Positions 23,715-34,149 of a DNA stretch of 64,000 bases are shown one piece after another; within the stretch, counting starts at the first letter, position 1; each line of letters starts with the position of its first letter. The DNA lies in contig CM029650.1 in assembly GCA_017311315.1 (NCBI GenBank), positions 21,671,374 through 21,735,373 of the forward strand, in the 5' to 3' direction. This DNA is from Dendrocalamus latiflorus. Its lineage: Eukaryota; Streptophyta; Magnoliopsida; Poales; Poaceae. Position numbers and translations under genes: made by a program. The notes below the pieces were generated by a model. The model worked only from the letters and a program-made list of their open reading frames with translations. It made no database searches and was not told the DNA's origin.

Positions 23715-23947
23715 TGTTGTGGCTATAGACCAAACAGAGAGAGAGATGGTAGTGGAGAGGTGGGAGTGTTCTGCCTCATCCTCCCCCTCATCCTGATATA
23801 TATATTCACATGGGGTATGCTTTTACAGTTATACCCTTACATGCATACCTCCCCATCAGGGGCACTTATGTCATTACACACGTTACTCTGGTTCTTATAA
23901 CCTCCTAACAGGCCTGCTGGGCTTAGGTGGGGGCCACCCCTACGACA
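23715..23947 (-). repeat. 5' LTR of the Tat element
   Basis: 233 bp and, by eye, identical to 12305-12537. It contains an alternating TA tract (23797-23805) that could serve as TATA box on the minus strand. Confidence 0.92.
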
Positions 23948-23981
23948 AATCCGGATTGTAAAATCTGGGTCTGACAGACTG

Positions 23982-24372
23982 GCTAGGCTTTATGCTGATG
24001 ACTTTGACATGGCTGGCTATTTGTTGTTAATAAATCAGCTTCAAACCTTTGCTCTCAATGTCAGAAAAAGTGTAGAATTCCATGAATGTGGTGATATTGC
24101 AAAGCTAGCTCAAAAGATGTTCAAACAGGAAAAATAGAACTTTTCCATTGGTATATCGCCTCATTGAGCTAACATTGATCCTTCCAATAGTAATGACATC
24201 GGTTGAGAGTCATTTCGGCAATGAATATTATCAAGACAGATTTGCATAATAGAGTAGCAAATGAGTGGTTCAGTGACTTGATGATATGCTACACTGACAG
24301 AGATTTTTAGAAGTCTTGATGATGATAGAATTAGAAAACGCTTTCAAAAACATGAAATCTCATAGAAATGCT
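23982..24372 (+). pseudogene. hAT transposase, carboxy-terminal part, broken
   Basis: The text resumes RLARLYADDFDMAGYLLLIN and, after stops and frame changes, AMNIIKTDLHNRVANEWFSD followed by LMICYTDRD, the hAT dimerisation domain. It continues SLDDDRIRKRFQKH. It is separated from the first part (ending at 7110) by the nested LTR elements. Confidence 0.85.
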
Positions 24373-25009
24373 ATTGCCTTAGTTCTACTACTACTCAATC
24401 CTAGCTAGTGGTATGTTGTATACCTTTTTCAATCTTTATAACTACTGATAATATCAATTTCTAATTTTATCACTAATTTTGCTAATTGTGCTGTGCAGAT
24501 GGCTACTTACATATATTTGTGGGTTTTAGGAGGCACACTACCCATTACCGAGATACAATCTTTATTGTATTTTGCATTTTTACTATATCCATGTTCTAAT
24601 TATGTATGATTTTAGATTGCAAAAGATAGTTCAATTTATGTTTCGTATATTTATCTTTGATTGGTCCTATCCCACTAGCCCCTTCTAAAATTTGATTCTA
24701 GGCCCGCCACTACATTAGACTCCACTAATCCAAGGTTAGCACACATTTCCTGAACTGTTATTATACAATATCACTATTTCTGATCGATGGGATATTGCAT
24801 TGGAAGTACCCCATGTGCATGCATGAAAGATAGGTTTTGCTCTCTTTCCTTTTCTTCATGGTTCATCCATCACAGCTTGAAAAAGGAGTTGAGTTCTGAC
24901 TTCGAACAGAGATTTGAGAATGATTTGGATGGTGGAATTAAGCCACCAACCAAACTCAGTCAGGGGTCTGCCTCCTTTTAAGGGCAGGTTTGAAACGGCT
25001 CGAGGCTTC
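24373..25009. other. hAT 3' tail and flank, no gene
   Basis: To 24712 this is the non-coding 3' end of the hAT element; after the TSD it is host sequence without recognisable coding content. Confidence 0.5.
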
Positions 25010-25480
25010 AGCTTTTCTTTTTTGGAAGATCCCATCGATCGATAGAAAAATTCATGTATTTCATTAATTCCAAATTTGCCAAATCACCAGCATTAAGAGT
25101 GTCGCCGCAGCCTTCCGTGGGACTCCAGGCGTGTTGATAATGGACTCCCACTAGTGTCAGACTGAGAACTAGGTTTGCCAGTTTGCTGGGTTCAAGGAAC
25201 TGCAAGCTGTCCATCACGCGATGGTTGTCCATATTCTTGAAGAGTAATGGCATTCAGCTACGAGGTGGATAATTTTCTCTACCACATGTCTGCAAAGTGG
25301 GCAAGTTTGTTGGTTCATCCATCTGTGCCTGGAAAAGCAGTCCACTGTTCAAACTCTGTTTTGTATCACCAACCAGGCAAAGATTTTGTATTTTTATGGT
25401 GTCCAATTTTTTCAGACTAGGTTGTCATGGTTATTTGTGTTGCACCTAGGCATTGAACTTTGTATGCCGATGCGGCGGTG
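25010..25480 (-). pseudogene. LINE (L1-type) remnant, zinc-finger carboxy end of reverse transcriptase ORF
   Basis: On the minus strand near 25230-25380 the broken text NRV-stop-TVDCFSRHRWMNQQTCPLCR then HVVEKIIHLVAECHYSSRIW is the plant LINE zf-RVT pattern (CxxC...H...C after a W-N-rich lead). Upstream text resembles KIFAWLV. Stops interrupt the frame and no RT core is present, so it is a 5'-truncated relic. Confidence 0.65.
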
Positions 25481-25820
25481 TAGACTCCATTCAGAGTAAG
25501 CCTCCATATGACGGTGTCCTCATGTTCTTCCTGAAAGGGTCATCGTGAAGGTTAGGCCCCAAACAACGACAAGCTCCTATATGTGTTGTGAAGTTATGCC
25601 ATTAGAGAAGTCGAGGTCCTGACGTCATCTACTGTCCGTGAGACCATTGTGCAGAGTGCGATTTTTTCTTCTGGAGACATTATAGGTTACCAGTGCAATG
25701 TCCAGTAGTCGGTTTTCCTGCGTCCAGGCAAACTTTTAGAATGCTTTCCAAAAGTAGGTAACTTATGGGAGGGTGGGGGGTGTTTATGAATTTTTCCCCT
25801 GGAGGAAAATGAGAACATAA

Positions 25821-26123
25821 GGCCATTCTCAGTGGAGAGTTTCATGGCGTTGTTTCTAAGACTGCCACATCATGTAAAATGAAATGAAACATGGATGAAA
25901 CATCCATCCTCAATGCATAGTTTCATTCTATTATTTCATAGACATTTAATTTCATGACTCATATAGAGTTGGTAATCGTACCAAGAAAGTTTCATCTAGA
26001 TGAAACTCACTTCTTCTCTCTCTTCTTAAAAATGTTGCCATATCATCAAAAATACCTATGTGGTAGCCTAAATACCTATGTGGCAGCCTAATAAATGCAG
26101 ATGAAACTCCCACTGAGACTGGC
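25821..26123. mobile_element. Harbinger/Tourist-type MITE, 303 bp
   Basis: Ends GGCCATTCTCAGTGG and, on the right, the complement of GCCAGTCTCAGTGGG, both followed by AGTTTCAT inside. A 3-bp TAA target duplication lies at 25818-25820 and 26124-26126, as expected of PIF/Harbinger. The interior repeats GATGAAACATCCAT-like words and the phrase AAATACCTATGTGGCAGCC. Confidence 0.8.
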
Positions 26124-26126
26124 TAA

Positions 26127-27186
26127 GAAAGTTAGAAAATGTACACATATCGGGCCAGGCCGGAAGTAGAATAAAGCCGAAGGGCCGAAATCCGGCCCAA
26201 CTGAAACGCACCGAGCCACCGACGGCACCGTCTTCCTTCTCGTTTCTCCACCTCCATCTCCGTACTGTTTCTTTCTTGGCGTCGCCGTACACCACTCGTA
26301 ACCCTAATCAACCGACCCATCCATCGGTTGGATCAAGTCTCGACATTCTTGGGCGCAAGAGACCATAAGAAAATCTCGCTGTAGATCTTGTAGTCACCAA
26401 CCATGTCGGTATTCCTTTTTCTCTGTCTAAATTTTCTCAAGCACGGCAATTTAGTCTCTAAAATTTGGGCGTTTCTTGATTTGTTTCGTATGCCCCGTGT
26501 TTATGTTCCATTCCATTCCGTTCAACGTTTCTGTGGCGAGATAATTGATACTTTGCCATCCTATTCGGTGGGCTTCGACAAAATACCACTCCCTAGAATA
26601 ACCATTATAAAATGTCACTCTTTAACATTGACACTTTGATTATTTGTCATTTTGAGGGTTTTTTAGATTCTTAATTATTTTTTAACCATTTTCAGATTAC
26701 TTGCCATGGGAAAAGACACATTTGCCTTTGGGCCATTTGCTTGTTCGGCATCCGTACGGGTCCTGCCGGAACTGGGAACGCACGGAGGTAGTTAAAAGAG
26801 ACTTGAAGGATTAGAATGTATCTAAAGAGTCGGCTTTAAATAGAGCGTATAAAAGTTAGTGATTCACATACTAGAACCATGATATACGAAAGTTTATCAA
26901 TGGACGATCCTCTAGGCTCTCGATTTAGATGGTAAGATATTGGTTTTAGGGATACAAAGCTCTTTTTTTTACCATGAGAAAGTTTCATTCTTAGTCTATC
27001 TTAACTCCTTTACGACAGAAAGCTTTATTGTTGGTGGTGGATGAAGCATCTTATCTACATGACTTGTGCATGGCTTCAGCATCTTGAGGTGTACCTTTTG
27101 TCATCAGGTAGCGGAGTGTGTCTGCCAAAAGACTGAGGCCCACATTACAAAACGTATATCCTCATATCACTTGGAACTCAGATTCA
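26127..27186. other. No confirmed gene; possible relic promoter and leader
   Basis: The stretch 26150-26406 resembles a plant gene start: pyrimidine-rich leader, AACCCTAATCAACCGACC, then CCAACCATGTCGGTATTCC, where ATGTCG could be a tiny first coding exon with a GTATTC donor. No matching downstream exon was recognised, so no gene is called. Confidence 0.3.
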
Positions 27187-27195
27187 AGCATATGC

Positions 27196-28082
27196 GAAAT
27201 TTGGTCAAAAATAGACTCCTATAGCATGTAAATACCAAATCTAGCTTTCGAAACATCGTAATTTCATTTTTAACCCCTCCCGACCGCATGTTTAATTTGG
27301 CGACGACACGATCGCACGACTACACTATTTATGTGAGTCGCGCGACCTCAGGTGGCGTCCCTGTGCTCAATGTTATGCGTGTTAAACGAGGTAAATCAAT
27401 TGAAGTGCAGAATGTGACAGGAATTAGATTGCGGAGTTCAATGGATTTTGGAGGAAGGGTGTTGGACCAGACCAGGCAATCAAGTCCATGACCTGGCCAT
27501 GATATCATAATGTGTGCATTATCGGTCATCTTGTCTTATTTTTAGTAAACCATTCCAATTTTCAAGAACAGCAAGGTATAGTGTTGTCTTGGCCATGTCA
27601 TGTCATGAGATTATTGCCTGTTGCGGTGCTTTTAGGTGTAAAAGGTCCTTCTGAAATGGTAAATCATTGAGCACAGTGAAACGTGCGCAGTGTTGCGACC
27701 TGAGTCGTGCGGTCCCCGACCGCACGACTCGCATGAACAGTGCAGTCGTGCGGTCGGTATCATTGAGCACAGTGAGTCGTGCACAGTGTTGCGACCTGAG
27801 TCGTGCGGTCCCCGACCGCACGACTCGCATGAACAGTGCAGTCGTTCGGTCGGTATCATTGAGCACAGTGAGTCGTGCACAGTGTTGCGACCTAAGTCGT
27901 GCGGACCCCGACCGCACGACTCGCATGAACAGTGCAGTCATGCGGTCGGTGACCGCACGACTGCCACGTGTCGTCGTCAAATTAAACGTGCGGTCAGGAG
28001 GGGGCTAGAAATGGAATTACGGTGTTCCGAGGGCTAGATTTGGTATTTACGTGCTACAGGGGTCAATTTTTGACCAAATTTC
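27196..28082. mobile_element. Mutator-like element (non-autonomous), 887 bp
   Basis: An exact 9-bp target duplication AGCATATGC lies at 27187-27195 and 28083-28091. Terminal inverted repeats of about 125 bp begin GAAATTTGGTCAAAAAT and share GTAAATACCAAATCTAGC and GTTTAATTTG.CGACGACAC. Long inverted repeats with a 9-bp duplication are diagnostic of Mutator-like elements. The interior has no transposase. It holds an open stretch of about 60 codons (27288-27491, no family recognised) and the 96-bp hairpin array. Confidence 0.88.
27665..27952. repeat. 96-bp tandem repeat with perfect hairpin, three units
   Basis: Units start CATTGAGCACAGTGA at 27665, 27761 and 27857. Each contains a 13-bp stem GAGTCGTGCGGTC, loop CCC, complement GACCGCACGACTC (perfect in units 1 and 2; mismatched in unit 3, which has GGACCCC and CTAAGTC). 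A further copy of the stem follows unit 3 with loop changed to GGT. Confidence 0.95.
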
Positions 28083-28091
28083 AGCATATGC

Positions 28092-28838
28092 AAACCTCCC
28101 CAAATTTGAAATGCTGGCACAGAAGAGGAAGCGAATGGTTCCTGTAACACGAGCTTTGAACAGAAATTGCCTTACGGTATTTGAAGGCGGGGACGTCAGC
28201 AAGCATTGGGCAAGCTTGACCTGCGCATGGGCCGCAAGGAAGCTTTACAGAGAGAGACCGTGCCTTGGATAGCTGCAATCTGTTGGACAACATAACTAGA
28301 AATATTTTCTCTACTACTTAAAAGAATTAGTCGATGGTAATACGTTCTTCCCTTGTCTCTTCACAACCATCTGATCTAGCTACAAGATAGAATCTAACCC
28401 ATCTCTTCATCCAAACCGCCGTCGTCCCACTCCCCCGATCTCCTCCTAGATTCTTATCCTTCCTCCCATTTTACAACTTCCTCTTCCTCTGCTCCCCTCA
28501 CCTTCTGATCAGCTTCACCCCACGAAATCCCCTCTCCCTCCCTATCCCGCCTCCATCCCCTCTCCCTCCTCCCCTCTCCCTCCCTATGTTGCGCATGCAG
28601 TCCACCAATTCTTGATCTATGTTGCACGTAAAGGCGCCACCTTTCCCAATTCCACATGTCATCGATCCATTCTTCTTTGTCGCAGAAGATTCGATGTCAA
28701 TTTTCCCATTTTAGGTGAGTTGCGTGTGAGAGGTGGTGTTTCTTGGAAGGAAAGCATGGGAAAGATTGGGCTTTGAGGGGTGATAGGGTTGGGTTCTTGG
28801 AGAGAGGGAGGGGAGGCAGAGTGGAGCCGGGGGTGGGG
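28092..28838 (+). promoter_or_regulatory. Relic promoter and CT-rich leader of the NHX pseudogene
   Basis: Upstream of the NHX start codon lies a strongly pyrimidine-rich tract (28400-28590), as found in plant 5' untranslated leaders. No clear TATA box is identifiable. Confidence 0.35.
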
Positions 28839-29096
28839 ATGGTGCTGGGCGACCCGCCGACGGACTGTGGCTTGATCGCGGCGGCAGGGCTGTTAATGGC
28901 ACTCATGTGTGTTTGTATCATTGTCGGCCACCTGCTCGAGGAGAACCAATGGATGAACGAGTCCATCATAGCGCTCTTCATTGTGAGTTGAGGAGTTCCG
29001 CGTGTGTGTTGTTGGGGGTTGTGTTGCCTGTGTTAGATTTTGGGTCATTTCATTGTGGTGTGTGGGTTTGCAAGGGTTGGGCATTGGTGTGGTGAT

Positions 29097-29579
29097 TAGG
29101 GGTGGAAACATCGAATAGTCTCAAGTACGAATACGAATCTATATTTTTAAAATGAATACAAATACGAATTCGAATATTCTCAAATATGGATACGAATATT
29201 TTCGAATACGAATATGGATTTTCTCGTATACGAATATCGGATAAGATAGATTCCTAGCAGTTTTGCCGATTTTTCACCGGTTTTTGACCGGTTACCAGTT
29301 TTAAACCGCCTAAATTCAAATTTTAAATCACAAAATTCGTACAGATTTTTTATGGATTCTAGAAATGGATCGAATGCAAATCGAATAGTCTCGAATACGA
29401 ATACGGATACGAATATTCTCGAATACGAATGCGAATATGAATATTCTTAAATACGGATACGAATATTCTCTAATACGAATACGAACATTTTCGAATACGG
29501 ATTTTGCTTACCACATTCGTGTTTTCTCGGATATGAATATCAGATAAAACGAATTATCCGTTACCGTTTTCCTCCCCTA
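29097..29579. mobile_element. hAT-type MITE, 483 bp, with CGAATACGAATA words
   Basis: Exact 8-bp target duplication GTGGTGAT (29089-29096 and 29580-29587). Ends TAGGGGTGGAAAC and the complement of TAGGGGAGGAAAAC. The interior is dominated by degenerate repeats of GAATACGAATATTCTCGAAT on both strands. It lies in the interrupted NHX gene. Confidence 0.88.
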
Positions 29580-29954
29580 GTGGTGATCTTGATGGTGTTG
29601 AGTAGGAGGCACTCGTGCATGCTGGTGTTCAGTGCACAATAAGCGGTTTTACGCCAATCATAGTACTGTTGTGGTTCTCTATGTTTTTTATTTAGATGTT
29701 TTTGGAAAGAAGATGGAAAGAATGAACATGGTGTAGTTTTTGTTGAGCTCCATGTAGATAGAAAGAATCATGTTCTAATTTTAGGAATTGTAGTTGAATG
29801 GAGCTGTTGTTATCACATTTTTGCTTGATATTGAACTGCTAATTAACATGGCGAAAATTGTCAGATGCATAGATATTCAGTTCTCTAATATCTGAATGAG
29901 GAAATATTACATTTTTGAGTAACAAGAAAGTGTGTATACATCACTAAAAATTTG

Positions 29955-30420
29955 GCTCAAGCAACTAGGTGGACGGTGGCTCTCCAGCGGTCAGGCACTC
30001 AATGGGCGGCGGCGACACAGGCCGTCAGGCGCTGCGCTCGGCGGGCAGTGGCTCTCTAGCCTTGTCACTCCGGCTAACCATGCAGAGATGGGGAATTTTG
30101 GGGATCGATTCGATTGGGGACTGGTTCTTAGTTGGGAAATTGCTGCTTGACTTGCTTCCGGGCAAATTGGTTTAATTGTGGCTTCAGTATTTGGTGGGCT
30201 TTGCTGGGTATGTTGCATGGTTGGCCCAGTATGAATAATGCTTCTTTTACTTGTAGACTCTTGTTCATATTTTCTTCTACATCTTTCCCGACCGACGACC
30301 GCCAACGGCCAACTACCCCCAATGGCATGGCGTTTGTGCTCCCCGCCGGACCTAGGAAGAGCTACGGGGATACTCACTCTCCGGTCGAAGGTAGGGAGTG
30401 CCAGCCCCCGTTCAGTCCGC
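29955..30420 (-). mobile_element. Fragment of the 5' region of the same hAT family as 4371-24720
   Basis: Read on the minus strand it matches 4425-4960 with scattered differences: shared phrases include GTAGAAGAAA, AAAAGAAGCATTATTCATAC, CCAATCGAAT.GATCCC and AAAATTCCCCATCT. It lacks both recognisable termini, so it is truncated. Confidence 0.8.
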
Positions 30421-30853
30421 CATTGCATGGTTTCTATCAGCAAACATATGCCTCTCTCAACAAATCATTTGAACTTGACAGTTCCAAACATGTCTTTCCT
30501 AAAATTGCGGACCACGCTGATGCTTATACAATTGTATACACAGCAGATATGCCTTTGCCACATTGTCATTTATCTCCGAGACGTTTCTCTCTCTACGTTG
30601 GCATGGATGCATTGGATATAGAGAAGTGGAAGATTGTCCGTGAAATGTATAGGCATGTTCTCTCTCTCTCTCTCTCTCTCGCTCTCTTTCTCTACATGTT
30701 TGTGTGTGTGAAATAACGTGCTCAAATAATAGACTTGTTATGTCCTCTTGCAAGAACCCTCATGTTACTTACATGATATCGGTCATTCAAGTCATTATTT
30801 GGTGGGCGGGTGTCATGAAAGGTGTTGTGTCCATTGCTTTGGCCTACAATAAG

Positions 30854-31739
30854 GTAACATTTTATGTCTCATCCATTCAATCTGTGCTTTGTCTTGTAAA
30901 TGCATGATCCGGTTTGTGGATTTCCGATGTTTTATCATGCTTACTTAGCATGTTAATTTAACATCATATCAATCTCTATTAATATAAAAAGAGAGTTTGT
31001 CCATCATCCCACCCCTCCAACGAATCTTCCACTCCACCCTAAAAAAACTGGCCAAAAAACACTCGAAAAACCAGAAAGAAACTAAGTAGGTAGAACCAGA
31101 ACAATGACCCAAACCCACACCCGCACCCACGATCATGAGTTCAGAAAAACTAATATCCTTACTCCTTAGTTGATGGGAAATTGTCATGTTATATACATAA
31201 TTTAATCTATGAAATATTTTCTTAAGAAAATCTATGAAGAGATGAATGTTTTTTCGCTTCATATTGCTCCAAGGAATTTGTTCAGTATGACATAGCATTT
31301 TGGTTTTGAAGTGTTCTTTAGGATGTTATGATTGCTTTCTAGATTTACTGATGAAATTAAGATAATCAGTTGTATTTCTTATGGATGAAAAGTCAGCTTT
31401 ATTTTTACTCTGTTGACATATATCTCTATCAATAATATTTGATGCACAATTTCAAGTTTCCGTTGTAACGTACGGATATTTTACTAGATATTTATCACAA
31501 GTCAGAACCACCATTATGCACCAAAGATACATAAACTGGGATACTTTGCTTCTCATTAGGAAAACACACAGATTCACAGAGATAGTTGATAATACTTTTC
31601 TCTACCTAATTCCACGAAGACACAATCGACGCTGAGTACAGTTTCAGACCCACAGCAATGATATGAGTGTAGTAGATTTGAGAGACCATGTGGAGGTCAT
31701 CCCATGTGTATGATGAGTAATTGACATCGCTTTATGAGA
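30854..31739. other. No gene seen
   Basis: AT-rich. The piece at 31600-31660 (CGCTGAGTACAGTTTCAGAC) resembles 34700-34750 (CGCTAAGTATAATTTCAGAC), two diverged copies on either side of the LTR-like debris. Confidence 0.4.
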
Positions 31740-33065
31740 GTCGAGTGTGATTTGGGTGGTTTGGATCATGTCGTTGCGTGGTGCAACGGACTCGGTCGGA
31801 CTTTGGTCAAACTTGGTCATATGGGATTAGGACGCTGATTCTTTGATTTAACAGGTTTGGACTTCATCTGTGGTAAGTATAATGGTATTTGTGCTTTCAT
31901 GTATCGAACGGTGCTATTTGACGTGTTTTCTTGTCTGTGTGGCTGCAGGACGTCGAGTAGAGTCATGGTGAGACACGGAGGACTGGACTAGGCGCAGGTG
32001 GCGCTGAGGTCAGAACAGTCGGGAGGTGTCAAAGACGACGTGGACTTGAGGTGGTTGCGAGGCATGCGAGACAAGGAGCACGGAAGCTTCCCGGAAGGTG
32101 CAGGAGGGGCGAATCGGGAAATTCGCAAGGCTGCACAAGCGGGAGCGGGCTCCGTTGGACGTAGCGGGCGTAACGGGGCGGAGACCCGTTAGCCAAGCGC
32201 TATAAAAGGAGAGGAGGGGCTGGATGCCCACTTGAACACTTGAAGGGTTTTTAGGGTTTCCTTTAGTCAAAATAGGCTTTAGAGTTTGTTTTGTCTTTAG
32301 GCTTTAGTAGTTGAGGGTTGGTATGTGTTCCTCCCAAGAACCATGTAGTTCTTGGTGTTCTTGAGGATTGAGAGGGAGAGGATGAGTTGAGAATCCATGT
32401 AATCATTCCTCTGTTCTAATATCCATGCGTATCGGGACTCCTTGTATTACATATTTGTTTGGAATGAAGAATCTGAAGTTGTATCTCTCTGCATTTGTTG
32501 AGTGTTCTTGTTTGTCCCTTTTGATTGCTAGTTCTTGAAATCCATTTGCTGTGAGTTGTGTTCGGCAGCTCCTTCTTTCGGCCAAGAAGTAGTACTAGCT
32601 CCCTGTTGGTTTTTGGTTTGTCGTTGATCTGCAGTCTGTTGGTTCTCAGCAGTATAAATCTCGGTCGACCATTGGTCTCCTTTGGACTGCAGTCCCTGTG
32701 TTCTCTGTTGAAATCTCAATTTTTCTGTTAAATCCTTTCGGCCAGGGTTGGTTTCCATTGTCCTTCTTCTGGATTTTCGGCAGTAGGGCATTTCTTTCAC
32801 TGCAGCTAGTACATCTCATTAATTGTTGTTGCTTGCCAAGAGCACCTTTTCTTGTGTGAGGAATACATGTCCGTAGGCCACTAAAATATGCATGCCTAGC
32901 ATTAAATGACTTTCTCTTTGTGTGTTTTCAGTTGAATCAATTGCAGTTTGCTTTGCTAATCTTTTGAGCCATTAAAGGGGAGCATTAAATGGTCTAAGTA
33001 CATGCTGTGTGCAGCCAAGACAAGTATTCGGCCAGCTCCTCATGAATGAAGCGCTCGGCTGCAAG

Positions 33066-34007
33066 TAGTGGCGTAGCCAGGATTTGTAGTTATGGTGGTC
33101 CATTATCTAAAATTTATTTAACCGCTATAAATTTAACATGTCGGTACACAAGTATATGAATTATGAAATGCAATTAAGGGAAAAAGGACATACGAACTTC
33201 ATAAAATAGACGAATATAGCTTTCTTAACATAGAATTGAAATATTACATACCCATAGTAGTTGAAGAACAGTACGTCACTACTTCTTCTTCTTGTCAGGA
33301 TATAAAGAGAACATCACATTAATTTTATATTAGAACATTAAATACATTCTATATTTATGGACAAAGCTATTTAAAAAATACATTTTATAAAGGAGTAGAT
33401 CAGAAGAGTTTGCTTGCATGGGTAACTTCCTGAAAGCCGCATTTGGAGTAAACGCAAGCTAAGACAACAAATACCTACATCGGCAAATTTACGAGACCGT
33501 TTACACCGACTTCTGTTCACAGAAGAAAGAAGGTAATATAAATATTTAACTTTCTAAAATAATTTCTCTATTTCTCTCATCCTGAAAATAAGTTATGGGA
33601 CACAGACATATCACTACCTCACTCTTCTCGCTCCTGTCTCGCACACGCATCTCTTTTTTATTTTCCCCACCACTCGTATCCTCCCACTAAAAGCTTTTTT
33701 TTAGTCATTACTATTTATTTTAGCTAAAAACCATCAACTGTCGTTCAATATGAACATGCCAAGCTAGTCATCGATTTTATTGTACATCTAGATGCCAAGC
33801 TAGCCAACGATTTTACTGTACATCTAGATTCCCAAGTTGCGTGTCATTAGCTTGACACATATAGAGCAAATTAAATGATTTAGCGGGAGGTAAAATGTAG
33901 CTGTGATTCAACAAGTTTTTGCATTATGATCAAATACATGAAGGCCTCATTATCCGAGCGCAGGGTGGTCCGCGGCCCACAGGGACCACCCTGTAGCTCC
34001 GCCAGTG
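33066..34007. mobile_element. Non-autonomous hAT element, 942 bp
   Basis: Exact 8-bp target duplication GCTGCAAG at 33058-33065 and 34008-34015. Ends TAGTGGCGTAGCCAGG and the complement of CACTGGCGGAGCTACAGGG, the usual short hAT inverted repeat. Just inside, GGTGGTCC appears at both ends. The interior is AT-rich and non-coding. Confidence 0.88.
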
Positions 34008-34149
34008 GCTGCAAGTACCCTCGGCTACTGCGCGTACTTTCCTCCTTGCCGACAGCTACTGCTCTGCAGCTTCTTTATTGCTTTTTGTTGGCAGCAGCAT
34101 GTGCTCTGTTTCTCTCAGTTTTTAGCAGCACCTTGTGTTGGGTTCAACT

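Larger units (their letters stand above)
12305..23947 (-). mobile_element. Ty3/Gypsy retrotransposon, Tat lineage, complete structure but coding regions broken
   Basis: Two 233-bp LTRs (12305-12537, 23715-23947), identical by eye, are flanked by an exact 5-bp duplication AATCC. The element is 11,643 bp on the minus strand. In transcription order: 5' LTR, primer-binding site, gag, protease, reverse transcriptase with its RNase H, a second RNase H, integrase, a 5.7-kb 3' region, 3' LTR. The order RT-RH-INT marks Ty3/Gypsy. The extra RNase H before integrase and the long 3' region with an additional antisense gene are known marks of the Tat lineage (relatives of RIRE2, Grande and Retand). Several stops and frameshifts disrupt gag, pol and the antisense gene. 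Identical LTRs imply a recent insertion, so the copy probably moved using proteins from elsewhere or decayed quickly. Confidence 0.9.
7116..23976 (+). mobile_element. Long LTR-like element (5.2 kb without its insert), probable solo LTR or gene-less LTR derivative
   Basis: The segment starts TGTAACAACCC (7116) and ends GGGTCTGACA (23976), obeying the TG...CA rule. It is flanked by a 5-bp target duplication GATTG (7111-7115) and GACTG (23977-23981), one mismatch. It interrupts the hAT transposase exactly between FDVNKLV and RLARLYADDF. Removing the nested Gypsy element leaves about 5.21 kb with no protein similarity. A CT-rich, GC-rich tract (7800-8950) looks like a transcribed leader; the rest is AT-rich. 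A second, diverged copy of the 8950-9775 part runs through the window end at 62340-64000, so this is a genuine repeat family. Length and termini resemble the very long LTRs of Tekay/Del-type Gypsy elements; that assignment is an inference. A gene-less LARD is the alternative. Confidence 0.75.
4371..24720 (+). mobile_element. hAT DNA transposon (TTF zinc-finger/DUF4371 type), dead, carrying nested insertions
   Basis: An exact 8-bp target duplication CATTAGAC flanks the element at 4371-4378 and 24713-24720. The ends are CAGTGGTGGACC (4379) and the complement of TAGTGGCGGGCC (24712), imperfect 12-bp inverted repeats. Without the nested LTR insertions the element is about 3.47 kb, a normal size for autonomous hAT elements. 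The transposase lies at 5341-7110 and 23982-24372 and is broken. Subterminal imperfect repeats of the kind GCCGAGCGCCTGACGGCCTG occur at 4735-4945. A relative of its 5' region lies inverted at 29955-30420. Confidence 0.9.
28839..30853 (+). pseudogene. Vacuolar Na+/H+ antiporter (NHX) pseudogene, three exon remnants
   Basis: Exon 1 (28839-28982) reads MVLGDPPTDCGLIAAAGLLM then CIIVGHLLEENQWMNESIIA, the amino end of plant NHX antiporters (CPA1 family, tonoplast Na+/H+ or K+/H+ exchange), with donor GTGAGT. A second remnant at about 30550-30650 has ATLSFISETF and, two bases out of frame, LYVGMDALDIEKWK, a signature NHX segment. A third, 30784-30853, reads QVIIWWAGVMKGVVSIALAY then NK with donor GTAACA, where real NHX genes splice. 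The several exons normally between exon 1 and the second remnant are missing. In their place are a hAT MITE and an inverted hAT fragment. The two-base loss and missing exons make it non-functional. Confidence 0.8.

Noticed and set aside
18259..23796. Plus-strand open frames (up to 216 codons) opposite gag-pol
   Set aside because: All are shadows of the Gypsy polyprotein on the minus strand.
27665..27952. Possible CRISPR-like array because of regular repeats with hairpins
   Set aside because: Units are contiguous 96-mers without unique spacers, lie inside a Mutator-like element, and the DNA is plant nuclear.
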